64,000 bases of DNA from JADLGL01 sp963823045 (GTDB lineage: Bacteria; Pseudomonadota; Alphaproteobacteria; Rhizobiales; Kaistiaceae). Of this stretch, positions 1 to 8,739 are shown piece by piece. Location of the stretch: positions 620,001 to 684,000 of the forward strand of contig CAWGKA010000012.1 in the NCBI GenBank assembly GCA_963823045.1, given 5' to 3'. Position 1 is the stretch's first letter; every line of letters begins with the position of its first letter. The notes below the pieces were generated by a model. It saw only the letters and a program-made list of their open reading frames with translations. It searched no databases and was not told the origin of the DNA. The position numbers and the translations under genes were made by a program.

Positions 1-1397
1 CCGGCCGCCCGCTGAAGATCGACGACAAAGTGTTCCAGTCGGAGGCGACGACCGGCCATCGCAACCGCGCCATCGCCTACCTTCTTCTCAACGCCGGCAT
101 GCTCGAGGTCGATCCCGAAGCGGCGCTCGACACTTATTTCCGTCAGTGCTCGGTGCTGGTGAACACGATGGACCTCGCTGTGATGGCGGCGACGCTCGCC
201 AATGCCGGTATCAATCCGCGCACCGGCGAACGGGCCGTTCTGGTCGAGACGATCCCCGACGTGCTCACTGTGATGCTGACTTGCGGCATGTACGACTATG
301 CTGGGCAATGGGCGTTCGAGGCTGGCCTGCCGGCGAAGAGCGGTGTCTCCGGTGGCGTCATCGCCGTCGTGCCCGGGCAGTTCGGCATCGCCGCCTATTC
401 GCCCAAGCTCGACCGCTTCGGCAACAGCGTGCGCGCCGTTGAGGCCTGTCAGAAGCTGTCGTCGATGTTCTCGTTCCACAGCTACAGGCAGCGTGTTTCC
501 GGCATCAGCATCAAGAACCGCGAATGGAGTTGCAAGGAACTCCGATCGCGGCGCTGGCGGCCGCCGGCCGAACGCAAGTTGCTCGACGAGCATGGCGACC
601 GCATTCGCGCCCTTGAGGCGCGCGGCGATCTGTCGATTGCGGCGACGGAGCGTATCCTGCGCCGGGCCGGGATCGCGCTCGCGGAGGACAAGCTGGTTAT
701 CCTCGACATGAAGGGCATCACCGGTATCGACGCAGGCTCGGCACGGCTCTTGGCCGAATTCGGTCGTGCGCTGATCGCCAACGGCAAGACGATCCTCCTC
801 ACCAAGCCCGGCGAGCAGGGCGTGATCCGCCGCATGATCGAAGAAGATGGCCGGCTGCCTTCGAGCTTTGTGTTGAAGGACAGCCTCGACGACGCGCTCG
901 AGGTGGCCGAAAACACGGTCCTCGTCGAGAACGGTATCGGCGCGGCGAATGCCTCGCTGCCGATCGAGGAGGCGACGCTTTTTGCCGGCCTCGAACCCGA
1001 ACAACTGGCCCTGCTGATCGCCGCGATCGGGCCGGAGAAGCGCGCATTCGAGCCGGGGGAGATGGTCGTCCGCCAGGGCGACGAGACGGACGCCGTCTTC
1101 GTCATCGCCTCGGGGATCGTCACGGTGCAGCTGCCGGCCAAGAACACCGCGCCGACCCGGATCAGCTCGCTCGGGCCCGGCGCCATTTTCGGGGAAATGG
1201 GGCTGATCGACGGCTCGCCGCGTTCGGCCGACGTCGTCGCCGAGACCGACGCGGAGTGCTGGGTCTTGTCGATCGACGCACTTCACGATTTCCTGGGCGA
1301 GAACCCGACGGTGATGAACCAGGTGCTGACCAATCTCGTCAAAGATCTGTCGGACCGCTTAAGACAATCGAACCGTATGGTCATGTCGCTGCGTTGA
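1..1397 (+). CDS. glsA: Glutaminase-STAS-cyclic nucleotide-binding fusion protein (5' end outside window)
   Basis: The frame is open from base 3, so the gene starts before the window. The first ~165 residues are the C-terminal half of a GlsA-type glutaminase (glutamine to glutamate plus ammonia): SEATTGHRNRAIAYLL, TCGMYDYAG and SGVSGG are family signatures. Next comes a STAS domain (around residues 195-300, with LVILDMKGITGID), then a cyclic nucleotide-binding domain (around 320-440) with the phosphate-binding cassette FGEMGLIDGSPRSADV, including its Arg. Such C-terminal additions occur in some glutaminases and suggest enzyme control by nucleotide or by protein partner (inference). The linker around SYRQRVSGISIKNREW (near base 490) does not resemble either domain; a compensated frameshift there cannot be excluded. 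A homologous nucleotide-binding protein follows 35 bases downstream. Confidence 0.85.
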   Translation, partial: GRPLKIDDKVFQSEATTGHRNRAIAYLLLNAGMLEVDPEAALDTYFRQCSVLVNTMDLAVMAATLANAGINPRTGERAVLVETIPDVLTVMLTCGMYDYAGQWAFEAGLPAKSGVSGGVIAVVPGQFGIAAYSPKLDRFGNSVRAVEACQKLSSMFSFHSYRQRVSGISIKNREWSCKELRSRRWRPPAERKLLDEHGDRIRALEARGDLSIAATERILRRAGIALAEDKLVILDMKGITGIDAGSARLLAEFGRALIANGKTILLTKPGEQGVIRRMIEEDGRLPSSFVLKDSLDDALEVAENTVLVENGIGAANASLPIEEATLFAGLEPEQLALLIAAIGPEKRAFEPGEMVVRQGDETDAVFVIASGIVTVQLPAKNTAPTRISSLGPGAIFGEMGLIDGSPRSADVVAETDAECWVLSIDALHDFLGENPTVMNQVLTNLVKDLSDRLRQSNRMVMSLR

Positions 1398-1432
1398 TGA
1401 GGCGACGAAATTGAATCAGGGAAGGCCTGCAA

Positions 1433-1912
1433 ATGGCTGCTATGCTTGAACTTTGCGGTGATTTTCCGGACATCGAACTGGCGCCGGGAGAAGTCGTTCT
1501 GACCGAAGGCCAGACGACGGGACATCTCTACGTTCTGTCCGAAGGCGCGATGGAGGTCTTCCGCGGCGACATCACCATTGCGCTGGTGACCGAGCCCGGT
1601 TCGATCTTTGGCGAGATGTCGCTGTTGCTTGCCGTGCCGCATACGGCGAGCGTGCGGGCGGTTGGACCGGCAAAGGTCCGCATCATCGAGGATGCGATGG
1701 CCTATCTCACGGCGCACCCCGCGATGCTGGTGCCGATCGCACAACTGCTGGCCCGGCGGCTGCAGAGCTCGACGACCTATCTGGTCGACCTCAAGCGGCA
1801 GTTCCAGGATCGCGCCGACCATTTGGGCATGGTCGACGAGGTGTTGGAGTCACTGACGCATCAGCAGGATCAGGGCTTTACCCCAGACTCCGACTTGCCA
1901 GCTGAGCCATAG
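1433..1912 (+). CDS. Stand-alone cyclic nucleotide-binding domain protein
   Basis: This 159-residue protein is almost entirely one Crp/CAP-type cyclic nucleotide-binding beta-barrel; there is no helix-turn-helix, so it is not a Crp/Fnr transcription factor. The cassette reads FGEMSLLLAVPHTASV: the Glu is present, but the Arg that normally contacts the cyclic phosphate is His, so ligand binding may be altered or lost (inference). The start has a good ribosome binding site (AGGGAAGG about 8 bases before ATG). It lies 35 bases after the glutaminase fusion, whose C-terminal domain is homologous, so the pair probably forms one operon and one regulatory unit. Its 3' end overlaps the convergent phosphoesterase gene by 35 bases. 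Confidence 0.75.
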   Translation: MAAMLELCGDFPDIELAPGEVVLTEGQTTGHLYVLSEGAMEVFRGDITIALVTEPGSIFGEMSLLLAVPHTASVRAVGPAKVRIIEDAMAYLTAHPAMLVPIAQLLARRLQSSTTYLVDLKRQFQDRADHLGMVDEVLESLTHQQDQGFTPDSDLPAEP

Positions 1913-2684
1913 AATCGAGCCACTCCGGCGCTTCGCGCAGTCGGTCGAGCGGGCGTTCCATCGGCGCGTCGAGAAGGGCCGTTTCCGCGCCCGTCAGCGA
2001 TAGCCAATAGGCGCGCGGCTCTTCGGTATCGACGACGACGTGTGCCGGGATCGGGCCGACCTGATGCCCGGCATTGAACACCCAGCTTTCGCCGATGCGG
2101 TCGGCCCAGGATCCGTTCGGGATAAACGGCGACTGGTGGACGTGGCCTGAGAGGACGAGGTCGGGCTGATATTGCTCGATCCAGGCGCGGAGCGGCGCGT
2201 CGCCGAAGGACCGGCTGCCGCCCCAGCTGGTCGGCGAGCTGTCCGGCGGGGCGTGATAGACCCAGATCCAATGCGCCGGCCGGTTCGCTGCGTCGCGCGC
2301 CAGCTGCTCGCCGATCTCGGCTTGGGTTTTCGGCCCGTCCCACCACGGGCAGATGCTGAAGAGCGTGTCGCCGATGACGGGAGAATCGCCGTCGGTCGGA
2401 ATGCCGAGATGGCGGGCGTTGGAGACCCATTTGGCCGTCAGCTCGCCGGCGGCGTTCTTTGAATCGAGATCGTGATTGCCGGAGCAGATGAGGAGCGGCT
2501 TCTTCGCCTGGATGCGACGGAAATATTTCTGGGCGACGACCGCCTGTGCCGCGCGGTCGACCACAGCGGCGATCTCAAGATGATCGCCGGCGAGGACGAC
2601 AAGATCGACATAGTCGGCGGCGTCCACGACCCAGTCGAACTTCCTGAGGTCGTAATGGATGTCGGCGACGAGGAGGACCTTCAT
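1878..2684 (-). CDS. Calcineurin-like metallophosphoesterase
   Basis: The 268-residue product carries the metal-binding motifs of the metallophosphoesterase superfamily in order: DIH near the N-terminus (residues 8-10), AGDH (~33-36), GNHD (~71-74), a lone His in YHAPP (~145) and GHVH (~178-181). These coordinate the two-metal centre that hydrolyses phosphoesters; the substrate is unknown. ATG at 2684 was chosen because the family fold begins at once (MKVLLVADIH); a longer frame to 2753 adds an unrelated 23-residue leader. There is no signal peptide, so it is probably cytoplasmic. It converges on and overlaps the cyclic nucleotide-binding gene by 35 bases. Confidence 0.82.
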   Translation of the reverse strand: MKVLLVADIHYDLRKFDWVVDAADYVDLVVLAGDHLEIAAVVDRAAQAVVAQKYFRRIQAKKPLLICSGNHDLDSKNAAGELTAKWVSNARHLGIPTDGDSPVIGDTLFSICPWWDGPKTQAEIGEQLARDAANRPAHWIWVYHAPPDSSPTSWGGSRSFGDAPLRAWIEQYQPDLVLSGHVHQSPFIPNGSWADRIGESWVFNAGHQVGPIPAHVVVDTEEPRAYWLSLTGAETALLDAPMERPLDRLREAPEWLDSMAQLASRSLG

Positions 2685-2859
2685 GCGCGCGGCTCCGGTT
2701 TTGCTCGGGGCTCGATTGAGCAACGATGCCGTCCTTATAGGGCTTGCATGCAATCGGCGCCATCGGCGGCGAAAGTCGCAGCCGACCGTGTGACCTTAAT
2801 CTTTTTGAGACAAAACACGCGTATCGTCCGAGGGCGTAGGGGTTACGGACAATAAGCCC

Positions 2860-2946
2860 ATGTATACGCGTTTCATCGGCACCGGCTTTGCCTTCCTCGC
2901 CATCCTCCTGTTGATGGCGTTGGCGCCGCTGCTGCCGAAAGGCTGA
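2860..2946 (+). CDS. Putative 28-residue single-pass membrane peptide
   Basis: A short frame in the gap between two minus-strand genes encodes 28 residues: a basic N-terminus (MYTRF), then about 20 almost uninterrupted hydrophobic residues (FAFLAILLLMALAPLL) and a short PKG end. The layout matches small one-helix membrane proteins. A weak purine stretch (GTAGGGG) lies about 20 bases upstream, so translation is uncertain. Nothing else explains this 305-base gap. Function unknown; it could be a chance hydrophobic frame. Confidence 0.35.
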   Translation: MYTRFIGTGFAFLAILLLMALAPLLPKG

Positions 2947-2989
2947 CCGAGACCTGCCTACGGTCAATACGCGGACGCCGCCTAAGCGC

Positions 2990-4129
2990 CTAGCCGGCCT
3001 CAGCTTCCGCCTTGCCGGCTTCCTTGGCCACCGTCATGGCGTTGCCGCGCCACTCGAAGCGATTGCCGAACAGGCCCGCGACCCAGACGAAGGGCAACAG
3101 CAGGTCGCGCAGGATCATCGCCGCGGGCATACGCCAGGTGAGCGGCCAGCGCGCGATCGGAATGAGCATCGTTTCCAGCCCGTACCAGCCCGCGGCGAAG
3201 GCGACCGGGAAGGCGACCGGCGCAGCGCCGGCGATGGCGAGACCGATGGCGCAGCCGATCGGCAGCACGCCGCCATTGACGATCTCGGCCGCGTAGATCG
3301 CACGGAAACCCTGGCGTCGCAGCCGAGCCCAGCGGATTTGTCGCTTCATTACGGCGCGGAAGTTGCGGCGGCCAACCGGCTGCATGACGGCGCCATGGGC
3401 CAGATGCGCTTTGAGGCCCGCCTCGTGGATCGCATGAGATGTAGCGACGTCTTCGGCGGCATATTCGCCAAGACGGGAGAGGCCGCCGAGCTGTTCCATG
3501 GTCGGCTTGTGGTACATCAGCGTCTTGCCGAGCGCGTAGCCGAAGCCCCAGCTGTCGGCCGCCAGAACGAGGCGCGCCTGCAGCGAATTGAGGAAGACGC
3601 ATTCGAGGTCCGCGGCGAAGCCTTCCGGATAGCCGGCCTCTGCCGGCGTGCTGACGCAACCCGTCTTGTCGTCCCAGCGCGACCAGAGGGTCTCGATGTA
3701 ATCCGGAGGCAGGATGGTGTTGCTATCGGAGAAGATCACCCAATCCGACTTCGCCTCGCGCCAGCCTTTGACGCAGTTGTTGAGCTTGGGATTGGCGCTG
3801 ATCTGATCGCGACCGATCAGCAGTCGGGCCGGAATGTCGGGGTTCTCGGCGATGGCGCGTTGCGCCAGCGGCACTGCCGGGTCGGTCTCTTCCTCGGCGC
3901 AGAAGATGATTTCGTAGTTCGGATAGGTGAGGCCGAAGGACGAGCCGAAGCAGGCCTCAAGGTTGTTCTCGAGGCCGCAAATCGGCCTGACGATGGAAAC
4001 GAGCGGCGGCGCGCCAGGGAAAACGTGGCGCTTCGCTGGCCGCATGAAGCGAACCGCGACCGCGGCGATGGTGGCGAATTGCGCCGCGCCCATCACGGCG
4101 CAGATTGCAAAGGCAAGCGTTGTCAGCAT
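2990..4129 (-). CDS. Ceramide glucosyltransferase-like (GT21/HpnI type) membrane glycosyltransferase
   Basis: This 379-residue family 2-like glycosyltransferase has an N-terminal membrane helix (LAFAICAVMGAAQFATIAAV), a cytoplasmic catalytic domain and C-terminal hydrophobic segments. It shows the GT21 signature set: PPLVSIVRP at the start of the nucleotide-sugar fold, the acidic motif SDSNTILPPDY, AAEDVATS (catalytic Asp) and the terminal QIRWARLRR (Q-x-x-R-W). Relatives include bacterial glucosylceramide synthase and the hopanoid enzyme HpnI; no hopanoid genes are adjacent, so the acceptor lipid cannot be chosen. ATG 4129 gives the family start (MLTTLAF); the longer frame to 4381 would overlap the plus-strand gene at 4344. 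Confidence 0.8.
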   Translation of the reverse strand: MLTTLAFAICAVMGAAQFATIAAVAVRFMRPAKRHVFPGAPPLVSIVRPICGLENNLEACFGSSFGLTYPNYEIIFCAEEETDPAVPLAQRAIAENPDIPARLLIGRDQISANPKLNNCVKGWREAKSDWVIFSDSNTILPPDYIETLWSRWDDKTGCVSTPAEAGYPEGFAADLECVFLNSLQARLVLAADSWGFGYALGKTLMYHKPTMEQLGGLSRLGEYAAEDVATSHAIHEAGLKAHLAHGAVMQPVGRRNFRAVMKRQIRWARLRRQGFRAIYAAEIVNGGVLPIGCAIGLAIAGAAPVAFPVAFAAGWYGLETMLIPIARWPLTWRMPAAMILRDLLLPFVWVAGLFGNRFEWRGNAMTVAKEAGKAEAEAG

Positions 4130-4343
4130 TTCACGGCAGCACTGGCGATTTGCGGTGGCGTGCGCATGACGTCGCTTCCGGCCGATGAGAGAACGCCATT
4201 GTGCAACGAGGGGGCAGGCGAAGGGAATAGTGGCGGGGCGCTGCCCGATGCGACCGGCCCCGCGGGCTTCGTGCTTGAATTCGCTTGGCCGGCGTCGGAA
4301 AAGGGGGCAAGTCGACTGCGTCGAACAATCGAGGGAGGCTCCT

Positions 4344-4721
4344 TTGGCGGATACGTCCAGCCTGAAAACTATCCGGCTCAACCTGGCCCGATCGGCCGAC
4401 TACCCGGAAGGGAGCGCGAGCCACGGCTATCGCTTCACCGCGCCGCTCGATGGCGAAGGTCACCTCGATGCCGAAGGCTGGCGTGAAAACCGCGACCGCT
4501 GCCGGGTCGTCCGCTTCTGGGGCTTCGAGGAAGAGGACATCGGCCATCTCGTCCATCACGGGACGGGCTGGGGCTTCCACTATGACATCGACGGCGATGA
4601 GGGCGACGAGTCCGGCTACCGGCTCGGCAGCCACCTGTTCGTCCCGGGCGAATATGTTTCGATCCGGGACGATGAAGGTGAAACGCACACCTTCCAGGTG
4701 GTGACTGTCGAGGACGCCTAG
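4344..4721 (+). CDS. Small conserved-looking hypothetical protein, TTG start
   Basis: This 125-residue acidic protein is of no family I can name. TTG at 4344 is preceded by GGGAGG six bases upstream and begins a compact, well-formed sequence (TIRLNLARSADYPEGSASHG); the upstream in-frame extension to 4185 is low-complexity and lies over the glycosyltransferase promoter. Notable features are HHGTGWGFHYDIDGDEGDES in the centre and an Asp/Glu-rich C-terminal half that could bind cations (inference only). No signal peptide or membrane segment. It ends three bases before the convergent phosphorylase gene. Confidence 0.6.
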   Translation: MADTSSLKTIRLNLARSADYPEGSASHGYRFTAPLDGEGHLDAEGWRENRDRCRVVRFWGFEEEDIGHLVHHGTGWGFHYDIDGDEGDESGYRLGSHLFVPGEYVSIRDDEGETHTFQVVTVEDA

Positions 4722-4724
4722 GCG

Positions 4725-6428
4725 CTAGCGCAGATAAGCGTCGACGGCGTAGCGGCGCATCATGCGGTGGCTGTTGAAGTAGGGCGCGATCTTGGAGATC
4801 GACTGCTTCATCATCCAAACCCAGCGGTCGTGGTCATTGTAGTAGAGCGGCAGGACGGCATGTTCGAGCTTGTCGTAGAGGCTGCGCGCATGGTCGGCGT
4901 CGGATTCGGTATCGCCGTCGGTGCCGATCGCCCAGCCGGTCTGTCCCTCGATCCAGCCCTCGACCCACCAGCCGTCGACGGTGGACAGGTTCAGCGTTCC
5001 GTTGAGTGCCGCCTTCATGCCGCTCGTGCCTGATGCCTCCAAGGGCGGGCGCGGCGTATTGAGCCAGACATCGGCGCCCGAAACGAGCCGGCGGGCGACG
5101 TCGGTGTTGTAGTTCGGCAGGAATGCCATCGGGATTACGCCGACAAGGCCTTCGGCGCGCTTGCGGATCTGCTTGATCACCTCCGCGCCTTCGGTGTCGG
5201 CGGGATGCGCCTTGCCGGCGAAGACGATTTGCAGCGGATGCTTGGCGGCGATTGCGCGTAGACGCGCCTCGTCGTTGAAGATGAGGCTCGGGCGCTTGTA
5301 GCCCGTCATGCGCCGGGCGTAGGCGACAATCGGCAGCGCGGGGTCAAGGGCGATGCCAGTGACCTCGGTCACGAGGTCGATCAGATCGGCCTTGGCCTTT
5401 GCCTTCGCATCGATGACATCCGCGTCGGGCAGGTGATCGGCGTGGAAGAGCAATTCGGGCTCGTCCTTCCAGCTCGGGATCAACTGGTCAAACAGGTGAG
5501 CGAAGGGCGGATAGGCCCATTTCTCGGCGTGGATGCCGTTGGTGATGGCGGTGACGCGGTAGCCGGGGAACATCTGTTGCGTCGTCTCGGCATGACGCGT
5601 GGCGACGCCGTTGACGAAACCCGAAAGGTTCAGGGCCAGCTTGGTCATGTTGAAGCCGTCATCGCCCGCATAGCGACGGGCTTCGTCGATGTCGATCTCG
5701 TCGCCCAACACCCGTTCGACGAGGTCATAGTCGAACTTGTCGTGGCCGGCCTCGACGGGCGTGTGCGTGGTGAACAGGCAGCGCGTCAGTACCGGGCTGG
5801 CATCGTAACGCGGGCCGTTCGATTCCATCATGTTGGAGCGCTTGGGATAGCGCTTCAGCAACTCGACGGTGAGGAGCGCAGCGTGGCCCTCGTTGAGGTG
5901 ATAGGTGCGCAGCGTGAAACCGAGGGCGCGAAGGACGCGCAGACCCCCGATGCCGAGCACGGCTTCCTGCTTCAGGCGGTACGTCGAGTCGCCGCCGTAA
6001 AGGCGATCTGTGATGCCGCGGTCGGCCGGATCGTTCTGGTCGACATCGGTGTCGAGCAGGATGACCGGGATCGGCTTGCCCAACGCACCTGTGCAGCCAT
6101 AGAGCCAAGCCTTGATCCAGACGTTGCGGCCTTCAAGCTTGATGGCGGTGACCACCGGCAGCGGTACGCACCAATCGGACGGATTCCATGGGTCCGGCCG
6201 ATGAACCTGGTGTCCGGCGGTATTAATTTCCTGGTGGAGGTAGCCCTGCCGGCTCGCCATGGACACGAACACCATGGGCAGTTCGAGATCAGCGGCAGAG
6301 CGGGCCGTATCACCCGCAAGAACGCCGAGGCCGCCGGAATAGGTATGAATCTCGGGGCGCAGCTCGATTTCCATCGTGAAATAGGCAACCGTGCTACGGC
6401 GTTGAAAATCTTCGATATTCCAGTCCAT
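4725..6428 (-). CDS. glgP: Alpha-glucan phosphorylase (GT35)
   Basis: The 567-residue enzyme belongs to the short bacterial alpha-glucan phosphorylase subfamily, which releases glucose-1-phosphate from glycogen- or maltodextrin-type glucans. Seen: EIHTYSGGLGVLAGD near the N-terminus, YHLNEGHAALL (active-site region), TTHTPVEAGHD, YARRMTGYKRP and EASGTSGMKAALNG, which carries the pyridoxal-phosphate lysine. ATG 6428 (MDWNIEDF) with AGGA upstream fits the family start; a 30-residue upstream extension is Arg-rich and unlikely. No glycogen synthase, branching or debranching genes are in the window, so it is an orphan here. The opposing gene on the plus strand ends three bases away. Confidence 0.9.
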   Translation of the reverse strand: MDWNIEDFQRRSTVAYFTMEIELRPEIHTYSGGLGVLAGDTARSAADLELPMVFVSMASRQGYLHQEINTAGHQVHRPDPWNPSDWCVPLPVVTAIKLEGRNVWIKAWLYGCTGALGKPIPVILLDTDVDQNDPADRGITDRLYGGDSTYRLKQEAVLGIGGLRVLRALGFTLRTYHLNEGHAALLTVELLKRYPKRSNMMESNGPRYDASPVLTRCLFTTHTPVEAGHDKFDYDLVERVLGDEIDIDEARRYAGDDGFNMTKLALNLSGFVNGVATRHAETTQQMFPGYRVTAITNGIHAEKWAYPPFAHLFDQLIPSWKDEPELLFHADHLPDADVIDAKAKAKADLIDLVTEVTGIALDPALPIVAYARRMTGYKRPSLIFNDEARLRAIAAKHPLQIVFAGKAHPADTEGAEVIKQIRKRAEGLVGVIPMAFLPNYNTDVARRLVSGADVWLNTPRPPLEASGTSGMKAALNGTLNLSTVDGWWVEGWIEGQTGWAIGTDGDTESDADHARSLYDKLEHAVLPLYYNDHDRWVWMMKQSISKIAPYFNSHRMMRRYAVDAYLR

Positions 6429-6562
6429 GGAGGATCCTAAATGATAGCGCCGGAGGCCCCGGCGGAGCGTGTTTCGTTCGCGTTTTGATGAACGCCTCCC
6501 AAGGCCTGGGAAGCACAATTCGGGCCACAGACCTTGAGATCAGGCGGGCGCGAGAAGCAGGA

Positions 6563-7429
6563 TCAGGTGTCTTCGGCGGGCGGTGGCGGAGGGGACGGCT
6601 TCTTCCGCGTCGTCGTGCGCCGGCGGCGCGGCGTCGGTTTGGGCGGCTCGGCCGGGGGCGGAGGTTCCGGCGACTCTTCGTCGACCGGGAAGGGCGCTTC
6701 GTCCGGCTTCGGCGGCTCGGGCAACTCGTCCTCGGGGAAATGCTCGTCGTCGGCCAATGGCGGTGGTGTGGCCGCAGTCGGCGGGGTCGTCGCGCTTGGC
6801 GCCGGCTCCGCGGCGCGTGGCGCGGCCGGCGTTTCAGGATGGGACGGTGGCGGGGTCGCCGGCGGCTCCTGGCGTTGGAACATGTCGGCGAAAGGAATGG
6901 TGCCGCCGCGGCGGTAGTGCTCCCACAGCATCAGGCCGCCGACGGCGATCAGGGCGAGCGGCAGGAGATAGCCGCCAATACCGCCGCGATCGAAGATAAT
7001 GAGTTCGAAGAAGACGAGGCCGATGGCGAAGATGACACCGAAATTGCGGGCGACGCGGGCGCCCGCTTTGGCGAGGATATCGTCATCATTACGCGCGCCC
7101 GAGACCATCTGCGACACGCCGACCGAGGCAGGCAGCAGTGCCCAGATATAGGCCCAGGATTCCCAGTTCCCCGAGGCGATTTGGTAGAAGAAGATCAAGC
7201 CCAGCGTCGTCAGGACCGCGCCTGCGCCGGCCAGGCCCGGATTTGCCTCATCCCGCCCGAAGGCCGCAATCAGCAGCATGACGCCGGGGACGAGCATGAT
7301 CAGCGGCCAGAAATTCGAACCGAAATGCACGTTGAAGACTTCGCCAAAGAAGAAGACGACGCCGACTGCAATCAAAATGACGGCAATCGTCGGCCAACGG
7401 CGATCGGGTGGGTTCGACGGCTGGTCCAT
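6563..7429 (-). CDS. Polytopic membrane protein with long proline-rich cytoplasmic tail (DUF5668/LiaF-like N-terminus)
   Basis: The first ~175 of 288 residues form five or six hydrophobic segments typical of DUF5668/LiaF-type membrane domains (IAVILIAVGVVFFFGEVF, FWPLIMLVPGVMLLIAAFG, GGYLLPLALIAVGGLMLWEHYRRG). From about residue 190 the chain is low-complexity: Pro-rich, with acidic patches (DDEHFPEDELPEPPKPDEAP), ending in a basic stretch (PRRRRTTTRKK) and a final Pro run. The tail may recruit partners (inference). The role is unknown; related domains sense envelope stress in other bacteria, but the family match is from memory. It is transcribed after the LysR gene with a 114-base gap. Confidence 0.7.
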   Translation of the reverse strand: MDQPSNPPDRRWPTIAVILIAVGVVFFFGEVFNVHFGSNFWPLIMLVPGVMLLIAAFGRDEANPGLAGAGAVLTTLGLIFFYQIASGNWESWAYIWALLPASVGVSQMVSGARNDDDILAKAGARVARNFGVIFAIGLVFFELIIFDRGGIGGYLLPLALIAVGGLMLWEHYRRGGTIPFADMFQRQEPPATPPPSHPETPAAPRAAEPAPSATTPPTAATPPPLADDEHFPEDELPEPPKPDEAPFPVDEESPEPPPPAEPPKPTPRRRRTTTRKKPSPPPPPAEDT

Positions 7430-7543
7430 CAGTCCACGCTGCTCCGCTTCTCGGGGTCGACTGTTACCCTAACAGACACGCCGGGCTTCCGTCTCGTCAA
7501 GGGACGATGGGGTCGCGGACAGATTGGCACGTTGAGGCCGCCG

Positions 7544-8515
7544 CTATCTGCCCAGGTCGTCTGCGCGGTGCAGGAAGGGCGGCGTGGGCTCAATCCCCGG
7601 CAGACTCATGCCGCGACCACGCCGCTGCAGCGCGGCAAGGAAGCTGCGATAGGGCTCAACGCGCTGATATTGGCCGAGCACCAGCGCCACAAGCGTTCGT
7701 TCCGCCTCGGTCGACCTGTAAAGGCTGATGCCGTCGAGGACGACGTCGCCGTCGAAGGCGGTGAGCGCGGGCACAAGGCAGACGCCAAGTCCGGCCTGAA
7801 CCATGGCCAGTGCGACTTCGTAGCTGCGGCACTCGGCGATCACCCGGTGATGCGGCAGCACCTGCTGATACCACTGCTCGACGCGTTTCGTGTGCGGCGT
7901 GCCGAACGTGAACTGAATGCAGGAATTGACCACGGCTGTCTCCGCCGCATCCAACTCGTGGTCGGGGTCGGAGATGTCGGCGAGGTTGATGCCCTTCGGT
8001 ACGGCGAAGACGTAAGGATCGGTGGCGACGGGCACTTGATGGAACCCGACGCCGGCGGCGGCAACCGAGTTTTCCGCGACCAGGCCGATATTGACGCGCC
8101 GGCCGTAGAGGAGTTCGAGCACTTCCGCGGGGGCGGCCTCGTGGATGTCGAGTTCGATGTCGGGGTAGTCGGCGGCGAGGTCGCGTATGGCGGCGGGCAG
8201 AAGCACGCGCAGCACCGAATGAAGGCCGGCGACGCGAAGTGTGACGCGCTTGCCGTCGCTGAATTGACGGAGACCCTCGGTCGCCTCGTTGACGTCGGAG
8301 AGGATGCGCTCCGCCTTACGCAGCAGGAAAGCGCCGGCGTCGGTCAGTTCCATCTGGCTCGGCGTGCGGTCGAATAGCCGGGCGCCGATGGTGGTTTCCA
8401 GCTTTGACAATTGTTGCGACAGGGAAGGCTGGGTAAGGCCCAGCTGCTTGGCGGCCTTGGTCAGCGTTTCGGCGTACGCAACAGCCCAGAAGATGCGCAG
8501 CTGATGCAGCGTCAT
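7544..8515 (-). CDS. LysR-family transcriptional regulator at the end of the cbb cluster
   Basis: The 323-residue product has an N-terminal winged helix-turn-helix (LTKAAKQLGLTQPSLSQQLSKLE, broken here: LGLTQPSLSQQL is the recognition helix) and a LysR substrate-binding domain from about residue 90. It differs from the divergent CbbR at 16186 and lacks its NETIKQSVMAGLG motif. It follows cbbX in the same direction, so it may be co-transcribed with the Rubisco genes or have its own promoter. The inducer is unknown. ATG 8515 starts the family-typical MTLHQLRIF; in-frame starts at 8542 (ATG) and 8626 (GTG) would add a disordered Pro/Ala leader, and no ribosome site decides between them. Confidence 0.8.
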   Translation of the reverse strand: MTLHQLRIFWAVAYAETLTKAAKQLGLTQPSLSQQLSKLETTIGARLFDRTPSQMELTDAGAFLLRKAERILSDVNEATEGLRQFSDGKRVTLRVAGLHSVLRVLLPAAIRDLAADYPDIELDIHEAAPAEVLELLYGRRVNIGLVAENSVAAAGVGFHQVPVATDPYVFAVPKGINLADISDPDHELDAAETAVVNSCIQFTFGTPHTKRVEQWYQQVLPHHRVIAECRSYEVALAMVQAGLGVCLVPALTAFDGDVVLDGISLYRSTEAERTLVALVLGQYQRVEPYRSFLAALQRRGRGMSLPGIEPTPPFLHRADDLGR

Positions 8516-8714
8516 CTCGGCCTTTGAGCCGTGTCCCGCCATTGCCGGCGCGGGCGCTTCCGCCGGAGGCTTCGTCCGGCTGCTTGTGAAGATCTGCCAC
8601 GGCGGCTCCCTATCGGCCGTAGACACGAAAACAGCCGTTCCGGCTCTTGCCGTGTTTATACCGCCGCCGTCGTCACAATGTCACGGATCGTGAGGGGCGC
8701 TCACGAAGTTGCGT

Positions 8715-8739
8715 TGCCGCCGGCGGTCAGCCGGCGGCA
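8715..8739 (-). terminator. Hairpin overlapping the cbbX stop codon
   Basis: A perfect 10-bp stem (TGCCGCCGGC / GCCGGCGGCA) with a 5-base loop covers the last codons and stop of cbbX. It has no T-run after it on either strand, so it may be a 3' stabilising structure or a factor-dependent terminator between cbbX and the LysR gene. Confidence 0.4.

Noticed and set aside
3338..4486. A 382-codon plus-strand open frame
   Set aside because: Antisense to the glycosyltransferase; no motifs and no ribosome site.
6485..8377. A 630-codon plus-strand open frame
   Set aside because: It is antisense to the proline-tailed membrane protein and the LysR gene, is Arg/Gly-rich in its first part and shows no domain; a shadow of high-GC coding.
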